Translations under genes and position numbers: made by a program
Assembly (NCBI GenBank): GCA_003219465.1
Contig: QHOX01000062.1
Location: forward strand, 19,719 to 77,743
Reading direction: 5' to 3'
Length of the DNA: 58,025 nt
From: Verrucomicrobiota bacterium
GTDB taxonomy: Bacteria > Verrucomicrobiota > Verrucomicrobiia > Chthoniobacterales > UBA10450
Notes under the pieces: generated by a model
The model's database searches: none
What the model was told of the DNA's origin: nothing
Seen by the model: only the letters and a program-made list of their open reading frames with translations
Part shown: one piece after another, positions 18,301-27,385 of the stretch
Position numbering within the stretch: position 1 is the stretch's first letter
How the letters are laid out: each line of letters starts with the position of its first letter

Positions 18301-18557
18301 ACCTGATTATGAACATGGATCCGGATAATCCAAATCTGTTGCAAGGTCTTGCCGGATTGACACGTGGAATAATCCGCGCCCGAGATTCCAAATTGACTGA
18401 AGACCAGAAATACGACGCGTTCATCGCAGAAGCCGGTGCGCCGATGATGCGCGCAAGCAAGTGCCCCGATTTTGTTCTCGATCGCGGCCATTACTTCGGT
18501 GAAGGACTAACAGATGAAGAAAAGAGAGCCCTCATTGCATTTCTGAAGACGCTTTGA
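15369..18557 (+). CDS. Multiheme c-type cytochrome with C-terminal membrane domain
   Basis: The 1062-residue protein begins with a short signal peptide (LCVLIATVVFAV). Three haem-attachment motifs are seen: CTACH at residues 215-219, CGFCH at 321-325 and CAICH at 574-578. Around 739 lies RPASLISLWATAPYLHNN, a segment like that of dihaem peroxidase/RoxA-type cytochromes, where it precedes the distal haem ligand. From about 850 to 960 there are several membrane helices, followed by a C-terminal cytochrome-like tail (GHYFGEGLTDEEKRALIAFL). It should carry electrons on the outer face of the inner membrane. The next gene, a GMC flavoprotein fusion 16 bases downstream, is the natural electron donor. 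The start ATG at 15369 is the first available. Confidence 0.75.
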   Translation: MQNRGCLTVSSGLCVLIATVVFAVDPSEPLDEAMGGRTLKGTPVKQRLPECFPAEPQDVFYEMDQVVSSPGGTPQPLNFDADNNHMISDKERDAIRGRNTWLLWGGGNEEFWGWLQEEGFGLTDFLILLDSRNRDHRFRDDGLINQPGFVSNSDAGKRICGLFLDLPDGDKVKLVAPSSDLNESGQPVQRKQLPATDTRAFGSYSVVRNGVTQSCTACHGSGANQANRYLFDPGDKELFDRVLSQLADDGLDPTVYGYASGIFGLRLMPNPDFFGKTPAAKKAREYWQERVTNDGSFKYYTDYSIQADPKLVRPFRVSMSCGFCHVGPHPLKPPQDPEHPAWENLSSIIGNQYWSPQPAFANLLKTGKQKEEQTGRKGQRGNFLHHFLASQQPGTIDTSLVSTDWINNSNTINAVFDVPARLTRAMNNQPEKQSAANLLIPSVEDKDASVNPRHFPRVLVDGSDSCGVFTALIRVPLNIGTYFEEWRRTSNPIIGFAHRRPFSVAVCQANSVYWQTNERYRVPYEAAFFTYQNAAHMQSSTAPIKLQDALGGAAIVAGERARATGGRAVFIQHCAICHSSKQPPDFQLTFSRDWEKTANFPQLAASPTPEPPPHYTLPMDFAFWDAFKKSAAYADYVARIRKIVGDPPPNDSDDPFIKDNFLSSEIRIPVSLVGTNSGRATATNALRGEVWDNFSSDDYKELPPVGPLRYFDPFSGATPDDYGDNASYSPLGGGRGYYRPASLISLWATAPYLHNNTLGLYNHDPSVAGRLAAYQDGIEKLLWKNLRARDSSRQATNSPSGSVRDGDLRPTPSAAAAHDPGFIYRLPEDTEIFMAPGFIRPLLAGVVGDFLTNALATYIWIVLFFVFLAAAIWGNQRHVTFLFIVLALIVAAVLATTGLASVLGKWLWLTPIALLVVALAFYFLGDPSRASLARIASRVVFLLATLATLVIGVAAHRFINGNMGPLRVGPIPRGTPVNLIMNMDPDNPNLLQGLAGLTRGIIRARDSKLTEDQKYDAFIAEAGAPMMRASKCPDFVLDRGHYFGEGLTDEEKRALIAFLKTL

Positions 18558-18573
18558 ACAGCCTTCATCGTTC

Positions 18574-21500
18574 ATGCTTTCCCAAGACTCCGAATTGGCA
18601 AACGAAAGCGGCATCGAGACTTTTTTATCGAGTCCTGACCTGGTCGAAGCAGCGCAGAGCAAAGGGACGACACCGTTCGATTACGTGATCGTCGGTTCCG
18701 GTGCCGGGGGCGGTCCACTAGCGGCAAGACTCGCGCTTGCCGGTAAGCGTGTTCTGGTTGTCGAAGCCGGCGGCGATCCGAACGAAGCACCACCATCGCC
18801 CGCATTTCCGGGAAGTTTTGCCGGAGAAGTTACCCGGGTGCCGGGCTACCACGGCGCCGCGACCGAAGATGCCGCGATGAGCTGGCAATTTTCCGTCCGG
18901 CACTATTACGACAACTTCCGGCAAGCGAAGGACGAAAAATACAACGCCAGCCCGTTTGATCCAAACCGGCCGCCGGGCAGCGCGACGCCGCTGGATCCCA
19001 AGTATCTCGACCCGAGACCTCCGCCCGATAGCGTCGGTAAACGCGGCATTTTGTATCCGCGAAGTTCCGGAATCGGTGGGTGTACCGGCCATCACGCCAT
19101 GATCATGGTCACGCCTAACGACCGGGATTGGAATGCAATCGCCGATCTTACTGGCGACGATTCCTGGCGCGCCGAAAACATGCGGGGCTACTTTGCGCGG
19201 CTCGAACGCTGTCTCTATCCCGCGGCCTACGCGAAATTTCTGCGGCGCTTGCTCGGTGTTTTTTATCTGATCTGGCGTGCGCTTGCGTTGTTTTTCTACC
19301 CCCGGGACGCACTGGACAAGGGCGGTCACGGGTTTGATGGCTGGCAACCGACAAGTCTTATCGATCCCGCTCTCGTTCAGTCAATCGCTCTCAAGGACCG
19401 CGGGTTCATTAATGTGCTGATTCGCACAACGCTAACGACCCTGCACGGGAGCAAGCTCATCGCCCTCCTGAAACGCGCGATCTTTCGATTCCGCTCGGTT
19501 GAAGCGCTTGATCCCAATGATCTCAATACGCGACGGCTCAATCCGGAGGGCGGCGTTTTTCTGATTCCTCTGGGTATCGCGAGCGAGAATGTGACGGAGC
19601 GAGAGAGCACAAATCAAGGCGCACAAGCGGCTGCAGCGCAGGCGCAGGGCATCCGATTTGGACGCCGTGTTGGAATTCGCGAGTTTCTGCTTAAGACTCA
19701 GCGGCGATATCCGGATCGGCTTGTGCTGGCGACCGGATACCACGTTACGCGTGTCGTTTTCGAACGTGACTGCAAGCCTCCGCGCGCCATCGGAGTCGAG
19801 GCGGTCAAAGGCGACAACCTCTACGAGGCCAGTCCGCTTCAGCAGCGACCCGCGAGTACGCCGGTCTGTTTTTATAGCAGAAGCGAAGTCATTTTGTGCG
19901 GCGGCGCCTTTAATACGCCTCAACTCCTCATGCTCAGCGGCATCGGGAACAAGGCGCATTTGAGAGACCACAACGTTCGCGGGCCGCGAGATAAGCATGG
20001 CCGCGAGGTCGCGCCGATCGTTCATTTACCCGGTGTCGGTCGAAATCTGCAGGATCGCTATGAGGTCACGGTTGTCAGTGAATTGGATCAGAATTTTGAA
20101 ACCTTAGCGGGCATAAGCTTTCATCCTGGAGATCAGGCTGACGTTGCTCGCCAGGAATGGCTCAGTAAAGGCACCGGCCTCTACGCCACGAACGGCGGGG
20201 CCATTGCCGTGCTGCAACGCTCAACGATGGCGGGTGATGGTCATCCACCAGATCTCTTCACTTTCGGCGCACCCGCAGCCTTCCGCGGGTATTACTGGGG
20301 ATGGTCGCGCGAACTATTACGGCCGACCATCGGCGCGCCGAAGGACCAACGCAATCTTTGGAGCTGGGTTGTGCTCAAAGCGTATACCCGCAATCACCGC
20401 GGAATCGTGCGACTGCGCTCGGATGATCCCTTTGCCTGCCCGGATATTTGTTTCGATTCTTTCAACGAGCGCGCGGAGAAAGTGTGGAATCGCCTGCTCG
20501 CTGCGAAGCAACGTTCTGAAGCTACGGGTTACCCATCGAAATCTTGGCTCGAAACGCTCAGTGCTCGTATCGCAGAAATCCGAGTAAACAGCGAACGTGA
20601 TGTCAACGGCATGCTCGAGGCGATCAAGGCGATGCGCGCGGTGAACGCACAGAACAAGCAATTTCGAAAAGAGATTCAACCCGGTGCGACCAGACCGGAC
20701 GGTTCTGAAGAGTTAAGAGAGTGGGTCAAAACGCAGGCGTGGGGCCATCACGCGAGTTGCACTTGTCGCATAGGGTCGGACCCATGGCGGGACGATCCAC
20801 GCAACCTCGAGGACCGATTTGCGGTATTGGATACCCGATTCCGTGTTCACGGTGTCGAGCGCCTTCGCGTGGTTGATGCATCGCTTTTCCCTTACATCCC
20901 CGGCTACTTCATTCTAACGCCGATTCTGATCGTTAGTGAGAAGGCGGCAGACACAATTTTAGAAAGCTCGATCGACGAGGTTTATCCGATGGACATTCGG
21001 GCACAGGAAGCCGAGGCGATCGGGTACCGCCGACAACGCGCTGGACTCTTAACCAAAGCGAGCGAACGCGAAAGGGATGAACTGCCTAATGATACCGTCG
21101 GTCTCGCCATTTCCGGAGGAGGGATTCGTAGCGCGACCTTCGCGCTTGGTTTCCTGCAGGCGCTGGCCGAGCGAGGTCGCCTCAGACGGATCGATTTTCT
21201 TTCGACCGTTTCCGGCGGTGGATTTATCGGCAGTTTCCTTGGACGACTGTTTACCCGGTCAAGCGTGACCGCTTCGAAAGATCCCTGCGGCCGCGTCCAG
21301 GATATAATTCGAAACACGGCATCGGCGCCCATATGGTGGCTTCGTACGCAGGCGAATTACATTTTTGCGACGGGAGCCTCAGATCTTCGACAGAACCTTG
21401 CCATTTACTGGCGCAATCTCTTTACCGTTCATCTCATCATCGGCGTTTTACTCTTTGCTTTATTTGCTTCGTTACAGGTTGCGTCGACTTATTTGCCACC

Positions 21501-23520
21501 AGCGCCGCAACTTCCGATTTTCCAATACTCGCTTTCGCCATGGTGGTGGCTGCCGTTAGCCTTACTCGTCCTTGCCATTCTGCCTTGTTCCCTTGGATTT
21601 TGGATTGCGCCGCGCTTGGGAGTACACCGCGCCTATCCGTTTTTTGCTTTGCTCGCCGCCATCGTTCTGGCCTCCGGCTTTGTTTATGCAATGACGTGGG
21701 CTGGGTTTTCTCGTTACGCGTTAGGCGGGTTCGCATTGCTTTTTATGGCGTGGCTCTGGCAGGAATTCGCGCGTTGGCGGCTGCCAAAGAGCAAAAACAA
21801 AAAAGCGCGGGAGGAGAATGAAGGCTTGATCGTGCGTAATCGACTCACGCGCAGCCTCGGTGAAGCGCTCGTTCTTTTTGCCATATCGCTGGCATGGGTG
21901 CTGATCGATACCGCGACCAATGCGGCTGCCAGTCCGAGCAGCTTGAAAAAGGTAATGGTGATGATTGTTGCGCTTGCGCCGCTGTTGCCGTTTCTGCGGT
22001 CACTTGCCGCCAGTGCGGCTCGCCAAGTCGCTAGCTCGCGTGGCCAGCAAGTGTCGTTAGTCGGCCTCGGAAACGCCATAGGCATTCCCCTGGCGATTTT
22101 TCTCCTGTTCGCGCTTAACCTGCTAGCACGCGAGCTCAGTGATCATCATCGGCCGTGGTTACTCGGTGTCGTAGTGATCGCGACTTTGTTTTCGCTAGCC
22201 GTCGGCCCTGCCTATACTTTTCTGAATCTTTCTTCGCTGTGTGCAACGTATTCGGCTCGCATAGCGCGCACTTTCCAAGGTGCATCGAATGATGCTCGGA
22301 TTTACGGCGGCGACGCCGATCTTGAGCGCAATATTCAGGTCGCTCACCCAGATGACGACCTTCCATTCGACCAATATCACCCCGAGCGAGAGGGTGGCCC
22401 GCTTCATTTGATCAACGTCTGTATAAATGAGACGGTTGATCAAGCGTCCAATCGCGAGGTGCGTGAGCGTAAGGGCCTTTCCTTCTCGCTTGGCCCGACG
22501 GGCGTTGCAGTTGGCCGGCGGTATTTCGCGCAGTGGACGTTACCAACGGCTCAGCCAGCCTGGCAAAGGTGGCGTAGCTGGTTCGACGGCAGTGAGAGCA
22601 CTGACGTCCGAACGGCTTGCGCCCTAAGACCCATTTCAGTCGGCCCAGATCCAAGCAGCTTTCATGTCCTTGGCAGTCGGAAAACGAAGACGGCGCCGGT
22701 TGAGCGTCTGACGCTTGGAAGATGGATTGCTATCTCTGGAGCGGCATTCAACACCGGGCTCGGTCGGGTCACTACATTGCCACTCGCTTTCTTACTAGGT
22801 TTCATCAATCTTCGCCTCGGGCACTGGTGGGACACCGGCATTCGTGGCTCGGAACGACCAGGCCGATATCCGCCATCGTTCTGGCGCCGCATGAAGGAAA
22901 TCCCCGCCATGATTTTCCGAATGCAGGGCATGTTGCTGTCGGAGTGGCGCGGACGGTTCTATGGGGCTTCGCGGCGATTTTGGTATCTGAGCGACGGCGG
23001 ATATTTCGAAGTTACCGGTGCTTACGAACTGCTGAGACGACGTCTGCCATTCGTCATCGTCACCGACACTGGCCACGATGCCGACTACATTTGGGACGAT
23101 GTCGCGCAGTTGACTCGTCAGTCCCGGATCGATTTCGGTGCGCAGATTACCTGGATTGATCCCGTTTGTAGCCGGCAGTCAGGAAAGACAGGTTGGGCGG
23201 CATTTTCCCTGCAACCACCGGTCTGGATCCAGGATTGGATTGAACCGGACGCGCTCGGCGCCCTGCGCGAGATCAAGCGCAACGGCGATTTTCACGCCGC
23301 GCTCGCACGAGTGACTTTCGACAACGGTCCAGAAATCACCTGGTTGCTTCTAGTAAAGCCCAGCCTCTCCCCGGGTCTAACTGAAGACATCTTAAACTAT
23401 TCGGTGGTAAACGAGAAGTTCCCGCAGGACCCCGCGACCGACCAAATCTTCGACGATATTCAGTGGGAGAGCTATCGTGCACTAGGGCAACAAATAGGGC
23501 GCCGTGTTACGCATTTTTGA
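18574..23520 (+). CDS. GMC oxidoreductase-patatin lipase fusion
   Basis: This single 1648-residue frame joins two enzymes. Residues 1-800 are a GMC flavoprotein with FAD motif YVIVGSGAGGGPLAARLA, mid-domain LPGVGRNLQDRYEV and the C-terminal HHASCTCRIG plus VVDASLFPYIPGYFILTPI. From about 836 a patatin-like lipase begins, with oxyanion motif ISGGGIRSATFALGF and Ser880 in STVSGGGFIGS. Seven or eight membrane helices (about 949-1219) interrupt the lipase domain, and the catalytic Asp is D1474 in YLSDGGYFEVTGAYELL. Patatins hydrolyse acyl lipids and GMC enzymes oxidise alcohols. The fused protein could release and oxidise a lipid alcohol and pass electrons to the cytochrome encoded just upstream. 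The natural substrate is unknown. Confidence 0.85.
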   Translation: MLSQDSELANESGIETFLSSPDLVEAAQSKGTTPFDYVIVGSGAGGGPLAARLALAGKRVLVVEAGGDPNEAPPSPAFPGSFAGEVTRVPGYHGAATEDAAMSWQFSVRHYYDNFRQAKDEKYNASPFDPNRPPGSATPLDPKYLDPRPPPDSVGKRGILYPRSSGIGGCTGHHAMIMVTPNDRDWNAIADLTGDDSWRAENMRGYFARLERCLYPAAYAKFLRRLLGVFYLIWRALALFFYPRDALDKGGHGFDGWQPTSLIDPALVQSIALKDRGFINVLIRTTLTTLHGSKLIALLKRAIFRFRSVEALDPNDLNTRRLNPEGGVFLIPLGIASENVTERESTNQGAQAAAAQAQGIRFGRRVGIREFLLKTQRRYPDRLVLATGYHVTRVVFERDCKPPRAIGVEAVKGDNLYEASPLQQRPASTPVCFYSRSEVILCGGAFNTPQLLMLSGIGNKAHLRDHNVRGPRDKHGREVAPIVHLPGVGRNLQDRYEVTVVSELDQNFETLAGISFHPGDQADVARQEWLSKGTGLYATNGGAIAVLQRSTMAGDGHPPDLFTFGAPAAFRGYYWGWSRELLRPTIGAPKDQRNLWSWVVLKAYTRNHRGIVRLRSDDPFACPDICFDSFNERAEKVWNRLLAAKQRSEATGYPSKSWLETLSARIAEIRVNSERDVNGMLEAIKAMRAVNAQNKQFRKEIQPGATRPDGSEELREWVKTQAWGHHASCTCRIGSDPWRDDPRNLEDRFAVLDTRFRVHGVERLRVVDASLFPYIPGYFILTPILIVSEKAADTILESSIDEVYPMDIRAQEAEAIGYRRQRAGLLTKASERERDELPNDTVGLAISGGGIRSATFALGFLQALAERGRLRRIDFLSTVSGGGFIGSFLGRLFTRSSVTASKDPCGRVQDIIRNTASAPIWWLRTQANYIFATGASDLRQNLAIYWRNLFTVHLIIGVLLFALFASLQVASTYLPPAPQLPIFQYSLSPWWWLPLALLVLAILPCSLGFWIAPRLGVHRAYPFFALLAAIVLASGFVYAMTWAGFSRYALGGFALLFMAWLWQEFARWRLPKSKNKKAREENEGLIVRNRLTRSLGEALVLFAISLAWVLIDTATNAAASPSSLKKVMVMIVALAPLLPFLRSLAASAARQVASSRGQQVSLVGLGNAIGIPLAIFLLFALNLLARELSDHHRPWLLGVVVIATLFSLAVGPAYTFLNLSSLCATYSARIARTFQGASNDARIYGGDADLERNIQVAHPDDDLPFDQYHPEREGGPLHLINVCINETVDQASNREVRERKGLSFSLGPTGVAVGRRYFAQWTLPTAQPAWQRWRSWFDGSESTDVRTACALRPISVGPDPSSFHVLGSRKTKTAPVERLTLGRWIAISGAAFNTGLGRVTTLPLAFLLGFINLRLGHWWDTGIRGSERPGRYPPSFWRRMKEIPAMIFRMQGMLLSEWRGRFYGASRRFWYLSDGGYFEVTGAYELLRRRLPFVIVTDTGHDADYIWDDVAQLTRQSRIDFGAQITWIDPVCSRQSGKTGWAAFSLQPPVWIQDWIEPDALGALREIKRNGDFHAALARVTFDNGPEITWLLLVKPSLSPGLTEDILNYSVVNEKFPQDPATDQIFDDIQWESYRALGQQIGRRVTHF

Positions 23521-23737
23521 TTACGCAATCGAGTGCAATCATCCTTCGTTAGGCACAAAAATGAAAGCAGGTTCGGAGGACGATTGAATCGAGATGCCGG
23601 GCACGTCACAGCGCTCCCTAGATCAGGTGAAAATGCACTTTGAGTAGTAAAAGCCGTGTAGCGCGCGCATTCTTTCGGCCCATCCGTTATGCAAAACATT
23701 TATGCCTTAGCCCCGTTGCCTGCGCTTACGAGGCAAG

Positions 23738-23810
23738 CGACCCTAACGGGATTCGAACCCGTGTTACCGCCGTGAAAGGGCGGTGTCCTGGGCCTCTAGA
23801 CGATAGGGTC
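23738..23810 (-). tRNA. tRNA-Glu (anticodon TTC)
   Basis: On the minus strand the sequence starts GACCCTATCGTCTAGAGG. It has a 7-bp acceptor stem (GACCCTA/TAGGGTC), a D-arm of the usual Glu type, an anticodon stem CCGCC/GGCGG with loop CTTTCAC (anticodon TTC), and a T-arm CACGGGTTCGAATCCCGT. The discriminator base is G, and CCA is not encoded. All bases of the cloverleaf pair as expected. Confidence 0.96.
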
Positions 23811-23883
23811 GGCAGCGCGGCAAATATCGGGTTGCCGTCATTCGGCGCAAGGCAAAACGGCAGTCAGATTTGACACGTTGCTC

Positions 23884-25182
23884 TCAGTTTCTCGATCCGA
23901 GTTGGTGGATCAGCCCGGCTGCGCGCGATGTTGCGCCCTGATACTCGCCCAACGCGGAGTGGGCGTTTTGCACGAGACACTTGCGGGCGTCGCCGTCGCG
24001 AAGCAGTTCGGCAACAGCGCGCTCGAGCGACTCGCTATCGCTAACCTGGACTGCACCGTTGTTCGACACCAGCGTCTTAGCGAGCATTGCGAAGTTCTCC
24101 ATGTGCGGACCAAATACGACAGGTTTGCCCGCAAGGATCGGTTCCACTGGATTTTGACCGCCGTGAGCCGTGAGGCTTTTCCCGATGAACACGACAGTCG
24201 CGATGTCGTACCACTGTTGAAGTTCCCCGGTCGTATCCAGAAGCAGACAATCGGCATCGGCGGCTCCGCCGGTAAGCGCGACGCTGGCGAGTGCGACGCG
24301 CAACGGCAAAGCGCTCAATTGGGCACGGATTTCTGTGAGCCGTTCGACATGACGCGGCGCAATAAACAGCCGCAAGGCGGGAAATTGCTGGCGCAACTCC
24401 AGAAAAACTCTGGCCAGGATTTCTTCTTCGCCACGATGTGTGCTACCGCCAAAGAGGACGGGAGTCTCCGAACTGAAGACGTGCGAAGCGTCCGAGACGG
24501 ATGTAGTTTTGGCTTGGCTTTGTGCCTGAACATCGCGATCGAATTTGATGCTGCCCGTCACATGGATTCGGATTCGCGGAATGCCGAGCGCCGCCCATCG
24601 CTCGATGTCTTGCCGTTCTGGAACGCAAACCAAATCGAGAAGCCGGAACGTTGGCGCGACGAAAAATCGAAATCGCTGATACCGTCTTTCGGAGCGCGGA
24701 GACAATCGCGCATTCACGAGCACAAGCGGAATCCGCCGTGCGTGCGCTTCCGCGGCGAGATTGGGCCACACTTCGGCTTCGACCAAAATTATCCGCGCCG
24801 GACGAATCACGGAAAAGGCGCGGCGCATAATTGGCCAGTAATCGAGCGGTGTGTACATGACTTCCATCGAAGGCGGCGCGTTTTTGCGCGCCAGCGCGAA
24901 TCCGGTGGTCGTGGTCGTCGTCAGAACGCAGTGCAAATCAGGTTCGAGTGCGCGTAACGCATTCGCCAATTTCAGCGCAATATTCACTTCACCTACGCTC
25001 ACGGCGTGCAGCCATGTGGAGCGTTGATTCGCGAGCCGGTGGTGCACGTCGCGGTGGTAAATTCCCAGCCGTTGTACGAATTTCTCGCGGTAGCCGCCGC
25101 GTCGAATCATTTTTTTGAAATAGCCGGGCAAAAAGAACAGAAGCCCAATCGGCCAAAACAAATTATAGATCAGCCGGATCAT
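23884..25182 (-). CDS. waaA: 3-deoxy-D-manno-octulosonic acid (Kdo) transferase
   Basis: This inner-membrane-associated glycosyltransferase adds Kdo from CMP-Kdo to lipid IVA in lipopolysaccharide synthesis. The 432-residue length fits. The N-terminal hydrophobic anchor (LFWPIGLLFFLPGYF) is followed by HAVSVGEVNIALKLANALR, ILVEAEVWPNLAAEA, VLVNARLSPRS, FGGSTHRGEEE and the C-terminal GGQNPVEPILAGKPVVFGP, all landmarks of KdtA/WaaA. Its 5' end overlaps the 3' end of rsmD by 20 bases, so the minus-strand genes from the AsmA-like protein down to waaA should be one transcript. It implies an LPS-bearing Gram-negative cell. Confidence 0.94.
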   Translation of the reverse strand: MIRLIYNLFWPIGLLFFLPGYFKKMIRRGGYREKFVQRLGIYHRDVHHRLANQRSTWLHAVSVGEVNIALKLANALRALEPDLHCVLTTTTTTGFALARKNAPPSMEVMYTPLDYWPIMRRAFSVIRPARIILVEAEVWPNLAAEAHARRIPLVLVNARLSPRSERRYQRFRFFVAPTFRLLDLVCVPERQDIERWAALGIPRIRIHVTGSIKFDRDVQAQSQAKTTSVSDASHVFSSETPVLFGGSTHRGEEEILARVFLELRQQFPALRLFIAPRHVERLTEIRAQLSALPLRVALASVALTGGAADADCLLLDTTGELQQWYDIATVVFIGKSLTAHGGQNPVEPILAGKPVVFGPHMENFAMLAKTLVSNNGAVQVSDSESLERAVAELLRDGDARKCLVQNAHSALGEYQGATSRAAGLIHQLGSRN

Positions 25183-25753
25183 CGATTGCGTACTCCTGAT
25201 TGCGGATTGGCTTCAGAAATAGCACTTCAGTTGCGCCATATGTTTTCTGCCGAGCCACGCGCCAGAACTTCATATTAGGAAGCGTTTCACCAGGTCGTTT
25301 TTCCAATACGAAGATGCCACGGGACTCCAGCAGCCGTGGCAAACATTTGTTCGTCACAAGCTTTTGAGTGTAGCGCTCGGCGTGCTTCGTCTTCTCATAC
25401 GGCGGGTCCGCAAAAATGATTTGAAATGTTCCCGCACCAGGCCCGTGCTGGAGAAAATCGAAAACGTCCTGGTTTCGAACACGCCCGTTCAATTTCGTGT
25501 TCGCGAGATTTTGGTCGATTATCTCAGCCGTTGGCCGGTCACCTTCAACAAAAACAGCCGAGGCCGCCCCGCGGCTGAGCGCTTCGATGCCAAGCGCGCC
25601 GCTTCCGGCGAACAGATCGAGCACTCGCGCGCCGATGATGGTATCGCCCAGGCTTGAGAAAATTGCGCCTTTGACGCGGTCCATTGTCGGGCGCACACCG
25701 CGCTTTGGAACTGCGAGGCGAACCCCGCCGGCGCTGCCGGCGATTACCCTCAT
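25163..25753 (-). CDS. rsmD: 16S rRNA (guanine-966-N2)-methyltransferase
   Basis: The 196-residue Rossmann-fold methyltransferase uses S-adenosylmethionine to modify G966 of 16S rRNA. It begins MRVIAGSAGGVRLAVPKR, the typical RsmD start, and has PTMDRVKGAIFSSLG, the SAM-binding VLDLFAGSGALGIEALSRGA and the catalytic IIFADPPYEK (DPPY). The length is normal. The ATG overlaps the stop of the upstream AsmA-like gene by four bases, and the 3' end overlaps waaA. The arrangement fits a housekeeping operon. Confidence 0.95.
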   Translation of the reverse strand: MRVIAGSAGGVRLAVPKRGVRPTMDRVKGAIFSSLGDTIIGARVLDLFAGSGALGIEALSRGAASAVFVEGDRPTAEIIDQNLANTKLNGRVRNQDVFDFLQHGPGAGTFQIIFADPPYEKTKHAERYTQKLVTNKCLPRLLESRGIFVLEKRPGETLPNMKFWRVARQKTYGATEVLFLKPIRNQEYAIDDPADL

Positions 25754-27324
25754 GGCGACGCGACTGGAGTCGGCTTTGCAGTAGCTTCAGACGGGGCTTG
25801 CTCTGGCGGAATAGAGGGTGACGGCGCAGCAGTCATCACATCTTCAACTGGCTTCTTTTTCTTTTTTGACCGGTCTTTTTTACCACCAAAGAAGCTGTTG
25901 AGCATGCTGCTGACATCACGGCCAACTAGTCGCTCCATTAGGTTTGTGCTTGGCCGATCAATGGTACCGCCCACCTGAAACTCGATGGCAGAATAACCAG
26001 GGTCGATGGGATGAAAGTTATCGCGAATTGCTCGGAAAAGCTGGCCACGAATTCTGTCGTTGATCGCGAGCTGTGAATTGAGCTGCAGCGCACCCCCAAA
26101 CGCAACTGTGCCTGACGCGGTAAGTCGAATGTTTGGCGAACGCAAAATCAGCTCATCAATAGTGACCAGCCCCGGGCTCAAGTGATATTTTGCCTCTGCC
26201 TGTTCCAAATGAAGCTCTTGGAGCTCCTCGATCTGGAGAATCTGACCGAGTAACACGAGCAGTCTGTATTGTTGAACTCGGCCTTCTCGCAGCAAGATTT
26301 CGCCTTTTCCAATAAGCGCGTCCGGATCGCCGGTTTTCCCGGAGGCTTGAAAACTTCCTTCCAACTTGCCCTTTACCATTCCTTTCGGGCCGCCAGCATT
26401 TTCGACGATCTGATCCGCGAGTACGTCATGGAAGTTTACGCTGGTCGTAAATGGCGAATCTTCTGCCTCCGGCTGGACAGCAAAATAACCGTTGACCTCG
26501 CCATCTGCGACACGCGCGGAAATCTTGGAAAGCTCAAGCACATCAGGTTCATACCGGAGCGGCGAATGCAATTGGTCCAGAAAAAAGCGGTCCCGCAATG
26601 AAATTCTGGCCACCTTTGCATCTCCGTGAAGCGCCAGTGAGCTTCGGATGCTGGTGCGAAAATCTACTCCTGTGAAGCTCGCGACCAGTCTTCCAGCTTG
26701 ATCGAGAAAAGTGAAATCGCCATTCTTAACGCTGACTCGTCGAACTTCCGGAGCAACGGCCGCTCGTGACTCCCGTCCCGGTAGTTGATCCTTAACGGTC
26801 ACCTGCGGCGAAGCCCCAACAGTGGCTGTCGCAGTAACAGCAGAGGATGCATTCGTTGGAACAAATTCGGTTTCTGCTGCCGCCTGCGATGTTGTCGAAG
26901 CCTGCGTTATGGAGACATCGTGTGACCGCGCTGCTTGCGCACTCGGCAAGCGCCATTTTCCTTGTACATCTTGCGGCCAGACAACTCTGGGGTTGATGAG
27001 GGAAACTTCCTTGATCACCAACCGCTGCGAAAACAATGAGAGGAAATGAACGCGCAGCCGGAATGTTTTTGCCTGCAGGAAATCCTTGGGGCCGACGGAG
27101 GAGGTTTGTGGAATCGTGATGCCGCTGAGTTCGAGTCCGCCCCACGGGGTAACGCTCATGCTGCGAATTTTGAGCGGCACGCCGAGACTGCGGGTCAGTT
27201 CCTGCTGAATCTTTGCTTGTGCGCCTTGTGATTGCACATACAGGTTCACGCCAACCAGGAGAACTGCGCCCAGCGCGATCAATGTCCCCAGAGCAATCAG
27301 TACCAGCCGACGCAGTTTTCGCAC
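25750..27324 (-). CDS. AsmA-like membrane-anchored protein
   Basis: The 524-residue protein has an N-terminal membrane anchor (LVLIALGTLIALGAVLLVGV) followed by VNLYVQSQGAQAKIQQELTR and SLGVPLKIRSMSVTPWGGLEL. This is the front of AsmA/DUF748-type proteins that form long beta-rich grooves. A low-complexity stretch of Ala/Thr/Val lies near 150-175, and the C-terminus is charged and Pro-rich (KKDRSKKKKKPVEDV). Relatives help lipid or outer membrane protein traffic across the periplasm. It is first in the operon with rsmD and waaA, and the link with LPS assembly is an inference. Confidence 0.7.
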   Translation of the reverse strand: MRKLRRLVLIALGTLIALGAVLLVGVNLYVQSQGAQAKIQQELTRSLGVPLKIRSMSVTPWGGLELSGITIPQTSSVGPKDFLQAKTFRLRVHFLSLFSQRLVIKEVSLINPRVVWPQDVQGKWRLPSAQAARSHDVSITQASTTSQAAAETEFVPTNASSAVTATATVGASPQVTVKDQLPGRESRAAVAPEVRRVSVKNGDFTFLDQAGRLVASFTGVDFRTSIRSSLALHGDAKVARISLRDRFFLDQLHSPLRYEPDVLELSKISARVADGEVNGYFAVQPEAEDSPFTTSVNFHDVLADQIVENAGGPKGMVKGKLEGSFQASGKTGDPDALIGKGEILLREGRVQQYRLLVLLGQILQIEELQELHLEQAEAKYHLSPGLVTIDELILRSPNIRLTASGTVAFGGALQLNSQLAINDRIRGQLFRAIRDNFHPIDPGYSAIEFQVGGTIDRPSTNLMERLVGRDVSSMLNSFFGGKKDRSKKKKKPVEDVMTAAPSPSIPPEQAPSEATAKPTPVASP

Positions 27325-27385
27325 CCTGAGATGTTACGCAGCCCCAGTTTGAAGCAAACATCAAAGCCCCTGATTCCTTTGTAGC

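Noticed and set aside
23521-23737. Terminator after the GMC-patatin gene
   Set aside because: Only weak inverted repeats and no T-run, so no call was made.
23878-24957. Open frame of 359 codons on the plus strand opposite waaA
   Set aside because: The minus strand has the WaaA landmarks in one complete frame, while the plus frame has none and looks like a shadow.
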